Notes: a model not told the origin generated them from the sequence alone. A stretch of 64,000 nucleotides of DNA from F-183 sp964627455 (GCA_964627455.1 CAZVKC010000002.1:1-64000), one strand, 5' to 3'. Numbered from the stretch's first letter, positions 32,388 to 41,998 are shown. Numbers and translations: made by a program.

Positions 32388-33394
32388 TATTTCATCGCCG
32401 CGATGACCGCGTCAGTGAATTGAGTGGTCGTGGCGTTGCCGCCGAGATCGCGTGTGACGGCGCTCTGGGCCGCGTAGACGGATTCGATGGCGTGCTGCAG
32501 GCGGTGCGCGGCGTCCATTTCCTTCATGTGGATGAGCATCATGACGGCCGAGAGCATGATGGCCGTCGGATTCGCGATGCCTTTGCCGGCGATGTCCGGT
32601 GCGGATCCGTGCACGGCTTCGAAGACGGCGTGCGATTCACCCATGTTGGCGCCGGGCACGATGCCGAGTCCGCCGACAAGTCCCGCGCAGAGGTCCGAGA
32701 TGATGTCGCCGTACAGATTCGGCAGCAGCAGGATGTCGAAGGTTTCGGGGCGAATGACGAGTTGCATCGAGGCATTGTCGACGATCAACTCTTCGTAGCG
32801 GATCTCCGGATGGTGCGAGGCGACTTCGCGGCAGCAGCGCAAGAACAGGCCGTCGGCGAGCTTCATGATGTTCGCCTTGTGCACTGCGCTCACCTTCTGC
32901 CGGTTGGTGGCCTTGGCGTAGTTGAAGGCATAGTTCGCAATGCGCATCGACGCGACGCGCGTGATGACCTTCAACGACGTGACCACGTCCTTGACGACTT
33001 CGTGCTCGAGGCCGGAATAGAGATCTTCGGTGTTCTCGCGGAAGATCACCATGTCGAGCTTGAGATCCTGGAAGCGCGTCTTGACGCCCGGCAGCGAGCG
33101 CACGGGGCGGACGTTCGCAAAGAGATCGAGGCGCTTGCGGAGCGCAACGTTGACGCTGGGAAAGCCGCCGGCGACCGGCGTCGTCACGGGACCTTTCAAC
33201 CCTATGCGGGTGCGATTCAGCGAGTCCATGATCTCGTTCGGCAGGACTTCGCCTCTCTTCTGGATGAGTTCCGCGTTCAGTTCGACGCGTTCCCAATCAA
33301 TCTTGACGCCGGTAGCGTCGACTGCGCGAGCGGCTGCGTCCGCGACCTCCGGACCGATCCCGTCGCCCGGGATGAGGGTTACTTTGTGGGCCAC
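32387..33394 (-). CDS. NAD-dependent isocitrate dehydrogenase
   Basis: A 335-residue member of the isocitrate/isopropylmalate dehydrogenase family, short NAD-dependent type. Recognisable segments are MAHKVTLIPGDGIGPEV, VNVALRKRLDLFANVRPVRSLPGV (substrate-binding Arg residues), FRENTEDLYSGLEHEV and GSAPDIAGKGIANPTA (NAD-binding). The GTG start gives the expected N-terminus. It catalyses oxidative decarboxylation of isocitrate in the citric-acid cycle. Isopropylmalate dehydrogenase is a close relative; the ENTEDLYSGLEH and ANVRP motifs favour isocitrate. It lies downstream of CBM9 in the same direction. Confidence 0.88.
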   Translation of the reverse strand: MAHKVTLIPGDGIGPEVADAAARAVDATGVKIDWERVELNAELIQKRGEVLPNEIMDSLNRTRIGLKGPVTTPVAGGFPSVNVALRKRLDLFANVRPVRSLPGVKTRFQDLKLDMVIFRENTEDLYSGLEHEVVKDVVTSLKVITRVASMRIANYAFNYAKATNRQKVSAVHKANIMKLADGLFLRCCREVASHHPEIRYEELIVDNASMQLVIRPETFDILLLPNLYGDIISDLCAGLVGGLGIVPGANMGESHAVFEAVHGSAPDIAGKGIANPTAIMLSAVMMLIHMKEMDAAHRLQHAIESVYAAQSAVTRDLGGNATTTQFTDAVIAAMK

Positions 33395-33418
33395 GACTTC
33401 ATTCTATCGTCAGTGGCT

Positions 33419-34168
33419 TCAGGGAACGAACGTCACGTATCCCCAGTGTTCGGGGACATGCATGTTGATGAGGCCTTGCGGGGACCAGACCCAGTTGTTC
33501 TCCTTCGATCCCTTCGGCTTTTCGTACTGGCCATCGCGAATGACGATGGGCCATTCGACGCGTGAGAAGTTGATGCGCCAGGTTTCGTTGGGCTTGGGCG
33601 CGACCGCGGGGCGGGGTCCGCGATTGAAGGCCGTCCAGGGCATGGCGATTTCGAGAGTCCAGCCTTTGTCGGTGTCGCGGGGATCGTTAATCGTGCCGTA
33701 GGCCTGAACGGCGGTCTTGAGTCCCGGGATTTCCCAGCTATTGTCCGGTTTGCCTTTGAGCCGGTATGGCTTGTCGAGGTAGAGATCCCAGGTTGTATTG
33801 AGGACGTTCATCTCGAACTCGAAGTAATGGCGCGCGTCGCTGTCGGGATCGAGGAAGACTTCGAAGTCGTGTTCGTGGAAGATGACGGAATCGTGCTTTG
33901 TGTAGGTTGCCCAGAGATGCGGTTCTTCAAGTTCCGCGGCGATGTAGAGATAGTCAGCGTCCCAGGCAATCTTGGCGCGAGTCTGGAAGCGGGGCTTGGG
34001 CTTGCGGTCGCCTTCAATGTCGACGAAGAGGCCGGTCCACGGGACCTGCGACCACTCGTCGAGTTTCCCGTCGATACGCACCGGCTGTGGCATTCGGGGA
34101 GCGGAGTAACGCTCCGGTTCCGCTGCGAGGGCGGCGAACGTCAACAGCGCAATGAGTGCGGTCTTCAT
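33419..34168 (-). CDS. exported CBM9/DOMON-like carbohydrate-binding protein
   Basis: A 249-residue protein with signal peptide MKTALIALLTFAALAAEP and a beta-sandwich of the carbohydrate-binding module 9/DOMON type (PVRIDGKLDEWSQVPW, KIAWDADYLYIAAELEEPHLWATYTKHDSVIFHEHDFEVFLDPDSD, WTLEIAMPWTAF). It probably binds sugars outside the cell. Its ATG overlaps the stop of the upstream spermidine-synthase-like gene (ATGA). It ends 24 bases before the isocitrate dehydrogenase gene. Confidence 0.85.
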   Translation of the reverse strand: MKTALIALLTFAALAAEPERYSAPRMPQPVRIDGKLDEWSQVPWTGLFVDIEGDRKPKPRFQTRAKIAWDADYLYIAAELEEPHLWATYTKHDSVIFHEHDFEVFLDPDSDARHYFEFEMNVLNTTWDLYLDKPYRLKGKPDNSWEIPGLKTAVQAYGTINDPRDTDKGWTLEIAMPWTAFNRGPRPAVAPKPNETWRINFSRVEWPIVIRDGQYEKPKGSKENNWVWSPQGLINMHVPEHWGYVTFVP

Positions 34169-36537
34169 AGTTCTACGCTACGATGCCGGGTTCGATGGGT
34201 GCGCGCCAGTAAGGCCAGCAGATAACAGCAACCGCCGACAATCAGGGTCGCGCGCAAGCCGATGTAGATGGCGAGGAAGATGGCGCTCGCGGATCCCAGG
34301 ACGCTCGATGCGGCGTTGAGCGCCCAGGCCCAGCGGACCGACGGAGCGTGCATCTGTTCCAGATGTGAGAGGCCCGTTGGGAACGGCATGCCCATCAGGA
34401 ACGCGACCGGCGCGATCATCAGCACCGTGATCAGCATTTTTGCCGGCAAGGGGAGTCCCACGAGTGCGGTGGTGAGCGGCGCCGCGGCGAAAGCAAGAAG
34501 CGTCACCAGAACCGGAACGCCGATGAGGACGTTGCGCCACTTGCGGTCGTTGCCGGAGATGAACTTCTTGGAGTAGAAGCTGCCGAGCGAACTCGACACG
34601 AGCATCGAGAAAACGATGACCATCAGCGCATACGTTGGGTGTCCGAGAAATAGTACGAATTTCTGAATGAGCGCGACCTGGATGAGAATGTAGCCGACGC
34701 CGACGCAAAGGAAGTAGAAGAGGAACTGAAGGACGCCACGCTCCTTCGGCAGGCGCGATCCAAGCATTACTCGCGGCAGCACGAGGATGAGCACGGTGGC
34801 GAGAATGCTGATGCCCATCAGGCTGAACAGCATCGGCACGGCGCGGTTGATCTTGTAGTCGGCCGCGGACTTGGATGCGGAGGTCCAGAAGGCCAGCAGG
34901 TCGCGAGGCTGCACGGTGTAGAAGAAGAACGGCTGGTCGTCATCGACTGGGCGAATGTCGAACTCGTAATCACGGTAGAACTTCTCGAGGTCCGGCGCCT
35001 TCAGGAGTTGTCCGAAGGGGTTTGTGGGCTTGTCGCCGGGGATGTAGATCACTTCCATGCGTCCCTGCGCCGCGGCGCTACGGGCACGGTCGAGGTCCTC
35101 CGCGGAGAAGGGCTTGCGCGAGATCAGGACGGTGTCTGTGGCGCCCCACTGGTTGATGATGGCGCTGTTCTGGCGTACGACGATGACGTGCCGGGAAGGG
35201 GCGTGTTCGCCGAGGCGGTCGAGCGCATCCATCGCGAGAGTGAGCAGCCGCAGGGATTCACGCGGCGGATTGAAGCCCCAGCGCGTGAAGGCGAGGATCC
35301 CGTCGTCAGTGAGATGGCTGAGGTAGTCGTAGAAGGCGTCGGACGTGTAGAGGTTATTCTCCGAGAGCGCAAATGCGCCGGCCGCAGTGGACGCCCAGGT
35401 ATCGACGAGGGTGGCCTGAATGACCTGGTATTTGTCGGTCGAGCGGCGTACGAAACTGCGGCCGTCTTCGACGTGAATCTTCACTTCGGGCCGCAGATAC
35501 AGGCGGTTGCTTAATTGCGGAAGCTTGTCGCGCATGACGGTGCGCGCGATGATCGGATTGATTTCGACGCCTGTGACGTCCTTGCTGCCCGACGCCAGGG
35601 CGCGGGACACGTCCCAACCGCCGCCGGGTCCGATGATGAGCGCCTTGGCGCCCGGGCGGACCGCGTAGGGAAAGCCGGGGCCGTCGTAGATGAGGTTGTT
35701 CCGAGTCTGCTCATCGAGGTGATCAAAGTCGAACTTGGCGATGCCCGTGGATGCGTCTGCGTCGATGATGATGAGATTCGGACCACCGGGGCGTTCCGGC
35801 GCGACACCGATGCGCGAGAAGCTGTTCCATTGCGAGAACTGTTCTTTGGGCAGCGGCGAGCCTTTCGCGAACTTGATGTCGATCCAATGGCGTTTGGCGT
35901 TGACGAAGATGAGCGATAGCAGGGCGAGAGATACGACGACGGCGGCTGCGCGCAGCGTGCCTTGTCCGGCGAGGTTGAACCAGATGGCGGCAGAGATCGC
36001 GAAGACGATGGCGGAGGCGATCACGGTGTTGGGTCCACCGACTGCGTCGAGGAGTGGAATGAGCAGCAGGCAGCCGGCAGCGGCGCCGAGCAGGTCAAAG
36101 AAGTAGACGCGGTCTACTTTCTCGATGGACTCGGAGATCGCGAGCGAGATGATGGCGCCGGCGATGAAGAAGGGGATCGCGCTGACGAGGTAGACGGCGG
36201 CCAGCGTCCAGTTGGTGGGTTCGCTTTGCTGGGAGAGCAGGAAACTGACGGAGCCGACGACGAGGCCTCCGTTGGCGAGGGCGAGCATCCCAAGCTTGGT
36301 GTAGAGGTTCATGCGCCAGCCGGCGACGACGTAGGAAAACACGCCTCCCGCACCGAGTCCGAATAGGGCGATCGAGATCGCCAGGAACGCGAAGTGGTAA
36401 TAGAAAACGACCGAAAAAATGCGGGTCAGCGAGAGTTCGAGGATGAGGGTCGCGAGAGTCGTGAATCCGACTCCGAAATAGAGTTGCGACCAGTTCAAGC
36501 GCTGCGGTGACGAAGGGGACGAATTTACGCGGGACAA
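34165..36537 (-). CDS. polytopic membrane protein with spermidine-synthase-like domain
   Basis: A 790-residue protein. The N-terminal half (about 15-215) has roughly six to seven transmembrane helices and the C-terminal part (about 575-780) has about eight more. Between them (about 230-560) lies a spermidine-synthase-like Rossmann fold with GPGGG (303-307) in ALIIGPGGGWDVSRAL, VTGVEINPIIAR and VEDGRSFVRR. Such MFS-like plus SAM-fold proteins are widespread and functionally uncharacterised; polyamine transfer is possible but not proven. It starts with TTG at 36537. It heads the minus-strand run CBM9, isocitrate dehydrogenase, SH3. Confidence 0.83.
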   Translation of the reverse strand: MSRVNSSPSSPQRLNWSQLYFGVGFTTLATLILELSLTRIFSVVFYYHFAFLAISIALFGLGAGGVFSYVVAGWRMNLYTKLGMLALANGGLVVGSVSFLLSQQSEPTNWTLAAVYLVSAIPFFIAGAIISLAISESIEKVDRVYFFDLLGAAAGCLLLIPLLDAVGGPNTVIASAIVFAISAAIWFNLAGQGTLRAAAVVVSLALLSLIFVNAKRHWIDIKFAKGSPLPKEQFSQWNSFSRIGVAPERPGGPNLIIIDADASTGIAKFDFDHLDEQTRNNLIYDGPGFPYAVRPGAKALIIGPGGGWDVSRALASGSKDVTGVEINPIIARTVMRDKLPQLSNRLYLRPEVKIHVEDGRSFVRRSTDKYQVIQATLVDTWASTAAGAFALSENNLYTSDAFYDYLSHLTDDGILAFTRWGFNPPRESLRLLTLAMDALDRLGEHAPSRHVIVVRQNSAIINQWGATDTVLISRKPFSAEDLDRARSAAAQGRMEVIYIPGDKPTNPFGQLLKAPDLEKFYRDYEFDIRPVDDDQPFFFYTVQPRDLLAFWTSASKSAADYKINRAVPMLFSLMGISILATVLILVLPRVMLGSRLPKERGVLQFLFYFLCVGVGYILIQVALIQKFVLFLGHPTYALMVIVFSMLVSSSLGSFYSKKFISGNDRKWRNVLIGVPVLVTLLAFAAAPLTTALVGLPLPAKMLITVLMIAPVAFLMGMPFPTGLSHLEQMHAPSVRWAWALNAASSVLGSASAIFLAIYIGLRATLIVGGCCYLLALLARTHRTRHRSVEL

Positions 36538-36589
36538 ACTGTTATGGTAGCTGTTTGAGCGCTCGTCACGCCCGGGGGCTGGAGGACCA

Positions 36590-37057
36590 ATGGCCGTTAC
36601 CGTTTCGTTGCAGGCTGTCGCGGATCAACTCGAGTTCGTGAGCGATGAGGTTCGGGTGTATCTCGACCTCCAAACGGGTGAGTTCATCATGTTGCCGGAT
36701 GATATCCGCCGGGAGGCGGAGGAATGGGAAGAAGGCGACGAAGTTCCCTATACCTGGATCGAGGATACGTGGCCTCAAATCTGCCGGATTGTGCAGGAAG
36801 ATGACGGCTTCGAAAAGCTGCCTTCCAAGTGGGACATCCACGAATGGCAGATCATGGCGGACTTTGCGCGGTCTCGTGAGAATGCCCGCGAGTTCGAGGA
36901 TCTGAACTTCGCGCTACGCGGTGCGGGCGCGTTCCGGCACTTCAAAGACGGTGTGCATCGCATGAGAATCGAGAAGGAGTGGTACAAGTTCCGTTCGGAC
37001 GCCCTGCTCGAAATCGCACGGGGCTGGTGCGAAGAAAACAACATCCCCTATAAATGA
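36590..37057 (+). CDS. UPF0158-family protein
   Basis: A 155-residue soluble acidic protein that matches the UPF0158 family: VYLDLQTGEFIML near the start, then DDFEKLPSKWD-like text (VQEDDGFEKLPSKWDIHEW), and ALRGAGAFRHFKDGVHRMRIEKEWYKFRSDALLEIARGWCEENNI, the usual signature. No enzymatic function is established for the family. GGAGGACCA precedes the ATG, a good ribosome-binding site. It is divergent from the spermidine-synthase-like gene and convergent with the sugar transferase. Confidence 0.88.
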   Translation: MAVTVSLQAVADQLEFVSDEVRVYLDLQTGEFIMLPDDIRREAEEWEEGDEVPYTWIEDTWPQICRIVQEDDGFEKLPSKWDIHEWQIMADFARSRENAREFEDLNFALRGAGAFRHFKDGVHRMRIEKEWYKFRSDALLEIARGWCEENNIPYK

Positions 37058-37061
37058 AGGG

Positions 37062-38447
37062 TTAGCGTGAACCGCGCCGCAGGACCATCGTTTTCAGGGT
37101 GTGGAAGTAGATGAAGAGGTCCAGTGAGAGCGACAGGTGCTTGATGTAGTACAAGTCGTATTCCAACTTCATCACAACGTCTTCGAGAGTTTCGGAGTAG
37201 CCGAAGTTGATCTGCGCCCATCCCGTGATGCCGGGCTTCACACAGTTCCGCTGACGGAAGAACGCGATCTGTTCCGACAGAGTGTCGACGAATTCGGGCC
37301 GCTCGGGCCGCGGACCTGCGATCGCCATCTCTCCCTTCAACACGTTGATCAGTTGCGGGATCTCGTCCAGCCGGAACCTGCGTAACTGCATGCCGATCGG
37401 CGTCACGCGCGGATCGTTCTTGGACGCCCAAATCGCCCCGGTGCGCGCCTCCGCATCCTGGTACATGCTGCGGAACTTGTACAGCGTGTAAGGTTTGTTG
37501 CCGAGACCGGAGCGGACCTGACGTAGCAGGATCGGTCCGGGCGAACTCAACCGAACCGCGACAGCGCACAGAAGAAAAATCGGGGATAGCAGAATCAGCG
37601 CAAAGAGCGAGATGACGAAGTTGTAGACGGTCTGCACCGCCACTGCAGTCGGGTTCGGTCCAAGCTCTTCGGTAAAGATCAACTGAGAAGGCCGCAGATC
37701 GCGAGTATTGACACGAAGGAACGCCTTTTCGTACAGGCTGGCCGCTTCCAGCACCTGAATGCCTGCAAATCGCAAGTCGAGCAGGTCCTGGACTGGCAGC
37801 TTCTGCCGGCGTTCCGCGAGTCCAACCACAATCGCCTCGACATTGTTGCTGGTGGTGGCTTCCTTGATGCTCTGGATAGAGCCAAGATAGGGCATCGCGC
37901 CGCCGGTGTCGCGTTCGGCGTCCGCCACATAACCCACCACATGGATGCCGAGTTCCGGGCGGTTTCGCGCTTCGGACGCCAGTTCATCGAGGGATCGCGA
38001 GTCGCCAAGAAACAACATGCGGCGGGAGCCGACATTACTCGCGACAACCTTCGAATACAGAATGCGCCAGGCCGGAATGAACAAAAGCGCCGCGGAACTG
38101 CCCGAAATCATCATCCAGCGGGGCAGAACGAGATCCTGCGTGCCGTAGCTCAACAGCGCTTGAAAGATGAAGGCGATACCGAGGGCAAGACAAAGCTGCT
38201 GGACGAGCAGGATGCGCGACTGAATGCGGATCTCCGAATACAGATCCATGAAATAGAGGCCGAGCATGATGACCCCAACCACGATGCCAATTCGCACGAG
38301 GCCGTACTCGTAAAGCAGGAAGAGTTCCGGATCTGCGGCAGCTAGAAAAAACGCGGCCACGACGTAGCAGGTCGTGAGAAGCACCAGTTCCGAGAGCAGG
38401 AGGGCGACAATGCTCGTCGGTACGGTGACCTTAAAAAGGCGGATCAT
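37062..38447 (-). CDS. exopolysaccharide undecaprenyl-phosphate sugar phosphotransferase
   Basis: A 461-residue polytopic protein: about four N-terminal transmembrane helices (5-130), a CoA-binding-like domain (about 140-250), one further helix (about 273-300), and the bacterial sugar transferase domain (about 305-460). Key motifs are LYKFRSM (324-328), RFRLDEIPQLINV (catalytic Asp-Glu at 361-362) and AGPRPERPEF (378-386). It transfers a sugar-1-phosphate to undecaprenyl phosphate to begin exopolysaccharide or O-antigen synthesis (WbaP/EpsB-like). No other exopolysaccharide genes are adjacent. Confidence 0.9.
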   Translation of the reverse strand: MIRLFKVTVPTSIVALLLSELVLLTTCYVVAAFFLAAADPELFLLYEYGLVRIGIVVGVIMLGLYFMDLYSEIRIQSRILLVQQLCLALGIAFIFQALLSYGTQDLVLPRWMMISGSSAALLFIPAWRILYSKVVASNVGSRRMLFLGDSRSLDELASEARNRPELGIHVVGYVADAERDTGGAMPYLGSIQSIKEATTSNNVEAIVVGLAERRQKLPVQDLLDLRFAGIQVLEAASLYEKAFLRVNTRDLRPSQLIFTEELGPNPTAVAVQTVYNFVISLFALILLSPIFLLCAVAVRLSSPGPILLRQVRSGLGNKPYTLYKFRSMYQDAEARTGAIWASKNDPRVTPIGMQLRRFRLDEIPQLINVLKGEMAIAGPRPERPEFVDTLSEQIAFFRQRNCVKPGITGWAQINFGYSETLEDVVMKLEYDLYYIKHLSLSLDLFIYFHTLKTMVLRRGSR

Positions 38448-38544
38448 GTAGGGGGCAGCGGTCTCCGAGTCGATCGACTATCTGTTTTTTCCTTCCAGTC
38501 TAGCATCCGATCATTTCCGCCAGATAACATGAAGCCTGCTAGAT

Positions 38545-38982
38545 ATGCGGACCATATCCCTGTTGATGGTGCTGGCTGCCGGCGCGGGACTCGCGTTTCA
38601 GGCTCCGATCAATGCCCGTTTGCGAGACTACGCGGGTTCTCCTCTGGCCAGCGCGTTGATCTCGTTTGCGACCGGCACGGTGGTGCTTGCTGCGCTATTG
38701 CTGGGCACTTCTTCAGCGCTATCGCTGGAACGGCTTCGCACCGGCCCGTGGTGGATTTTCATCGGAGGCTCGCTCGGTGTCCTCTATGTGTTCTCGGCGA
38801 TCGTGGCCGTGCCCAGGATCGGCGCTGCGCTGTTGCTGGCGGCCGCGGTGGCGGGACAGTTGATCGGCGCGATGTGCATCGATCACTTCGGATGGTTCGG
38901 CATCGAGCCGTCCCCGTTCAATGCAAAACGCGCGGCCGGAGCCTTGTTGCTCGCAGCCGCGCTGTGGTGTCTTCGAAAATAG
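38545..38982 (+). CDS. YdcZ/DUF606-type small membrane protein
   Basis: A 145-residue protein with about four to five transmembrane helices (MRTISLLMVLAAGAGLAFQAPINARLR, SALISFATGTVVLAALLLG, WWIFIGGSLGVLYVFSAIVAVPRIGAALLLAAAVAGQLIGAM, AAGALLLAAALWCL). This pattern matches the DUF606/YdcZ branch of the DMT superfamily, probably a small-molecule exporter. Upstream are 97 bases with no clear promoter. It is convergent with the NHL protein. Confidence 0.82.
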   Translation: MRTISLLMVLAAGAGLAFQAPINARLRDYAGSPLASALISFATGTVVLAALLLGTSSALSLERLRTGPWWIFIGGSLGVLYVFSAIVAVPRIGAALLLAAAVAGQLIGAMCIDHFGWFGIEPSPFNAKRAAGALLLAAALWCLRK

Positions 38983-38988
38983 TCTGGC

Positions 38989-39915
38989 TTATTTGGGGAT
39001 GGCGAACTTCTGTACGCGCCAGTTGCGGATCTCCGCGACGTAGATCGAACCTTCGCTATCGATCGCCATGTGGTGGGGGAAATCCAGCCGCCCCTGCACC
39101 TTGCCATAGCCGGACAGCGTGCCCGTCACCTGGCCATCGAGATTCACCCGGATGATGCGGTTGTTCTTGCCGTCGCACATGTAGAAGGAATTCTCTTTCG
39201 CGGAGAATGCGAGTCCCCAGGGAGAACCGAGGCCGGTCCACTTGCCGAGGTATTTGCCGCGCTGGTCGAAAATCTGAACCCGTTCATTGAGGCGATCCGC
39301 AACGTACACGCGGCCCTTGTTGTCGAGTGCGACGTCGTGCACCAGGTCGAACTCGCCGTCTGCGGTTCCTTTCTTGCCCCACTGGTATTCGTACACGCCT
39401 TCTCTATCGAACTTCATGACGCGTGAATTCTTGTAGCCGTCGGAGACAAAGAAACTGCCATCGGGCAGGAAGCTGACGGCGGTGGGTTCGTTGAAGGCGT
39501 CCCGCGTGTCGTTGTTCCCGGCAGGCTGCCGGCCGGCGTTCCCGATCACCATCTGGATCTTGCCGGCGGTGTTGAACTGGAACAGCGTGTGTCCTTTGAC
39601 GTCGATCGCCCAGATGTTGCCGGACGGGTCGACCTTCATGCCGTGCGCCGAAATGACGGGAACTTCCTTCCACGCCTGCAGCAGGTTGCCGTTCTTGTCG
39701 AACTGGACCACCGGGTGAGGTCCACGGTTGAAGACCCAGACGTTGTCGTCTTTGTCGACCGCAACGCCGGAGGTTTCGCCGAAGTTCCAGCCTTCGGGAA
39801 GTTTCGCCCAATCCTTGACCACGCGGTGCGGTAACGCGGGTCCGCTGGGGGGCATGTTCTGGGCAGTGACGATGGTGGAGACGGCGGCAACGGCTAAGCA
39901 GCAGACGCGGAGCAT
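38989..39915 (-). CDS. secreted NHL-repeat beta-propeller protein
   Basis: A 308-residue exported protein with signal peptide MLRVCCLAVAAVSTIVTA. It contains about six NHL/SMP-30-like repeats (for example VAVDKDDNVWVFNRG, MKVDPSGNIWAIDVKG, VALDNKGRVYVADRLNERVQIFD, HMAIDSEGSIYVAEIRNWRVQKF). It resembles peptidyl-alpha-hydroxyglycine lyase-like propellers but lacks proof of catalysis. The ATG at 39915 lies 13 bases after the TonB-like gene stop, so it ends that operon. Confidence 0.85.
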   Translation of the reverse strand: MLRVCCLAVAAVSTIVTAQNMPPSGPALPHRVVKDWAKLPEGWNFGETSGVAVDKDDNVWVFNRGPHPVVQFDKNGNLLQAWKEVPVISAHGMKVDPSGNIWAIDVKGHTLFQFNTAGKIQMVIGNAGRQPAGNNDTRDAFNEPTAVSFLPDGSFFVSDGYKNSRVMKFDREGVYEYQWGKKGTADGEFDLVHDVALDNKGRVYVADRLNERVQIFDQRGKYLGKWTGLGSPWGLAFSAKENSFYMCDGKNNRIIRVNLDGQVTGTLSGYGKVQGRLDFPHHMAIDSEGSIYVAEIRNWRVQKFAIPK

Positions 39916-39928
39916 GAAGGCGAGAATA

Positions 39929-40993
39929 TCACCGCGGCATGTTATACGCAAACACGAGTTGCAGGCGGATCTGATTGCCGCGGAACTCTTCGGGCAGGGG
40001 CGGGAAGGGGTTCGAAGCGCTGATGCCCGCAACCGCGGCGCGGTCGAGATGCTCGCTTCCGGACGGCATTTGGATGACGAGCTTGGGTACCGATCCGTTC
40101 TTGGCAATTGCGAACTGAATCACGGCCTTGCCGCGCATACCCATGCGCGCGCTTTCGGGCATCACGGCGAACCAGTTGCGGCGGACGGCGGCGAGCACAC
40201 GGATGAGATACGGCCGGAAGTCCACGCCCATGGGATCGCTGAGGAGTTCGAGGCTGTTGCCGGTGCGGCCCTGCGTGCCGGGTACGGCGGGAAGTCCAGG
40301 TGTCGGATCACTACCCAGATCCCCGACGACGACGCCACCGCTGATGCCGCGTTGTACCGCTGTCTTGGCCGTATCTGCGATGCTCATCTGTTTGGGCGCC
40401 TGGATCTGCCCTTTCGGCGCACCGGTTATGACGCCCGGCGTTTCGAAGGTCAGCTTCGGCTTTTCGGATTGAGATTGCGGTGGAGGCGCCACGGGCGTCT
40501 GTGTCAGGGCGCTGCTCCCCAACGCCGGCGGAAGGTTCTGCGCGATCTTCGGCGCCGCTTCGATTTCGATCTGCTGATTCGGTTTGGCCGGGGCCGGAGA
40601 TGGCGGCGCGTTGAACTGTTTCGGCGCAGGCGGCGGTGAGGGGGCCTTGGACGGAGTCGGACGCTGCTCGGGACGCGAGATCAAACCGGCGAGGTCGAGT
40701 TGCTTGGCGGGCGTGCTGACGTTCGGCGCCTTCTGGGTGAGCAGGTCCTGCGGCGCGACCAGCGGAATCGACTTGCGGACATCGACGACGACTTGCGGCG
40801 CGTCCGGTTCTGATACGAATTCCTTTGCGGGCAACGCGAGAAAGCCGAGGATGATGAAGACGTGCGCCAACAACGACCCGGTCGCTGAGTACCAGGGTTT
40901 GGGCCGGTTCCAGCCGTGTTCCCAGTCAATCAGCAGTTCGAGTTCAGGTTCCGGATCCCGTTGTTGACCGGGTTGCGTCAGTTCCTCGACCAT
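39929..40993 (-). CDS. TonB-family energy transducer
   Basis: A 354-residue protein with one N-terminal transmembrane helix (about 38-55), a long Pro-rich linker (PSPPPAPKQFNAPPSPAPAKP), a middle segment with GGVVVGDLGSDPTPG and a C-terminal TonB-like domain (VRRNWFAVMPESARMGMRGKAVIQFAIAKNGSV, YNMPR end). The C-terminal domain transmits proton-motive energy to outer-membrane receptors. A likely client is the TonB-dependent receptor encoded at 44701-48183 in the same direction, three genes upstream. No ExbB/ExbD is present in the window. Confidence 0.85.
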   Translation of the reverse strand: MVEELTQPGQQRDPEPELELLIDWEHGWNRPKPWYSATGSLLAHVFIILGFLALPAKEFVSEPDAPQVVVDVRKSIPLVAPQDLLTQKAPNVSTPAKQLDLAGLISRPEQRPTPSKAPSPPPAPKQFNAPPSPAPAKPNQQIEIEAAPKIAQNLPPALGSSALTQTPVAPPPQSQSEKPKLTFETPGVITGAPKGQIQAPKQMSIADTAKTAVQRGISGGVVVGDLGSDPTPGLPAVPGTQGRTGNSLELLSDPMGVDFRPYLIRVLAAVRRNWFAVMPESARMGMRGKAVIQFAIAKNGSVPKLVIQMPSGSEHLDRAAVAGISASNPFPPLPEEFRGNQIRLQLVFAYNMPR

Positions 40994-41008
40994 TCGCGCG
41001 CTTTTCTC

Positions 41009-41998
41009 TTAGACGCTCGCCGGGGCGGTTGCGTTGCTCATGGTTTGGCGAACGATGGCGGTATGCTCCTCGATCTTGTCGAGAATCTGCATGGCGACAC
41101 GTAAAGCGCGAGTTGCTTCGAAGGCGCTGACCAGGGGTTTGTGGCGGGTTCGAACGCAATCGAGGAAGTGCCGAATCTCATTTTGAAGCGGTTCGCCCTT
41201 GATGACTGGCGCGGGCTGGAAACTGATCTGGCGCTCCGGCGACACGCCGATGGCGATGATGTCCTGCTTGGTGTAGTCCAGCGAAACGTACTGGTTGGGC
41301 TGGAACATCCGCAGTTTGCGGACCTTCTCGGTCGACACGCGGCTGGCAGTGAGGTTGGCGACACATCCGCTCGGGAACTGCAGGCGGACATTCGCGATGT
41401 CTTCTTTATTGGAGAGGATCGAGATGCCGGAAGCCCGGATTTCCGAGGGTTCCTGCCCGGTGAGCGCCAGCACGATCTCGATGTCGTGGATCATCAGATC
41501 GAGCACGACGTCGACGTCGAGGCTGCGCGGGCTGAACATGCTCATGCGGTGGACTTCGAAAAAGAGCGGGATTGTCCGCAGTTTCTCGAGCGCCCGCACG
41601 GCGGGGTTGAAGCGTTCGAGGTGGCCGACCTGCAGGATGCGCCCATTTTGTTCGGCGAGCGCGCTGAGGCGTTCCGCGGCGGCAACATCCGGTGCGATCG
41701 GCTTTTCGATCAGTACGTCGATGCCGGCCGCGAGCAGCGGCGAAGCGGCGGATTCGTGAGCGATGGTCGGGGTGGCGATGACGGCGGCGTCGATCTCCCC
41801 GATGAGTTGGGTGGGATCGGCGAAGGTCCGGCAGTTGTATTTCTGGGAAAGTTGGGCGGCCCGGTTGGTGTCCAGGTCCACGAGTCCCACCAGTTCGGCC
41901 TCTTCGGGGAGGCCAGCCAGTACGCGCAGGTGATTCTCGCCGAACGCTCCCGCGCCGACGACCGCGCAGCGGATCCTGCGCTGTTGCGGATTTGTCAT
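41009..41998 (-). CDS. Gfo/Idh/MocA-family oxidoreductase (cytoplasmic)
   Basis: A 329-residue NAD(P)-dependent sugar dehydrogenase. The nucleotide-binding motif VVGAGAFGENH is at the N-terminus and EKPIAPD marks the active-site region, with QVGHLERFNPAV and DLMIHDIEIVLAL following. It resembles the UDP-N-acetylglucosamine 3-dehydrogenase GnnA branch, but no GnnB-like aminotransferase is nearby, so that assignment stays speculative. It has no signal peptide. It lies between TPR and TonB-like genes of one minus-strand operon. Confidence 0.86.
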   Translation of the reverse strand: MTNPQQRRIRCAVVGAGAFGENHLRVLAGLPEEAELVGLVDLDTNRAAQLSQKYNCRTFADPTQLIGEIDAAVIATPTIAHESAASPLLAAGIDVLIEKPIAPDVAAAERLSALAEQNGRILQVGHLERFNPAVRALEKLRTIPLFFEVHRMSMFSPRSLDVDVVLDLMIHDIEIVLALTGQEPSEIRASGISILSNKEDIANVRLQFPSGCVANLTASRVSTEKVRKLRMFQPNQYVSLDYTKQDIIAIGVSPERQISFQPAPVIKGEPLQNEIRHFLDCVRTRHKPLVSAFEATRALRVAMQILDKIEEHTAIVRQTMSNATAPASV

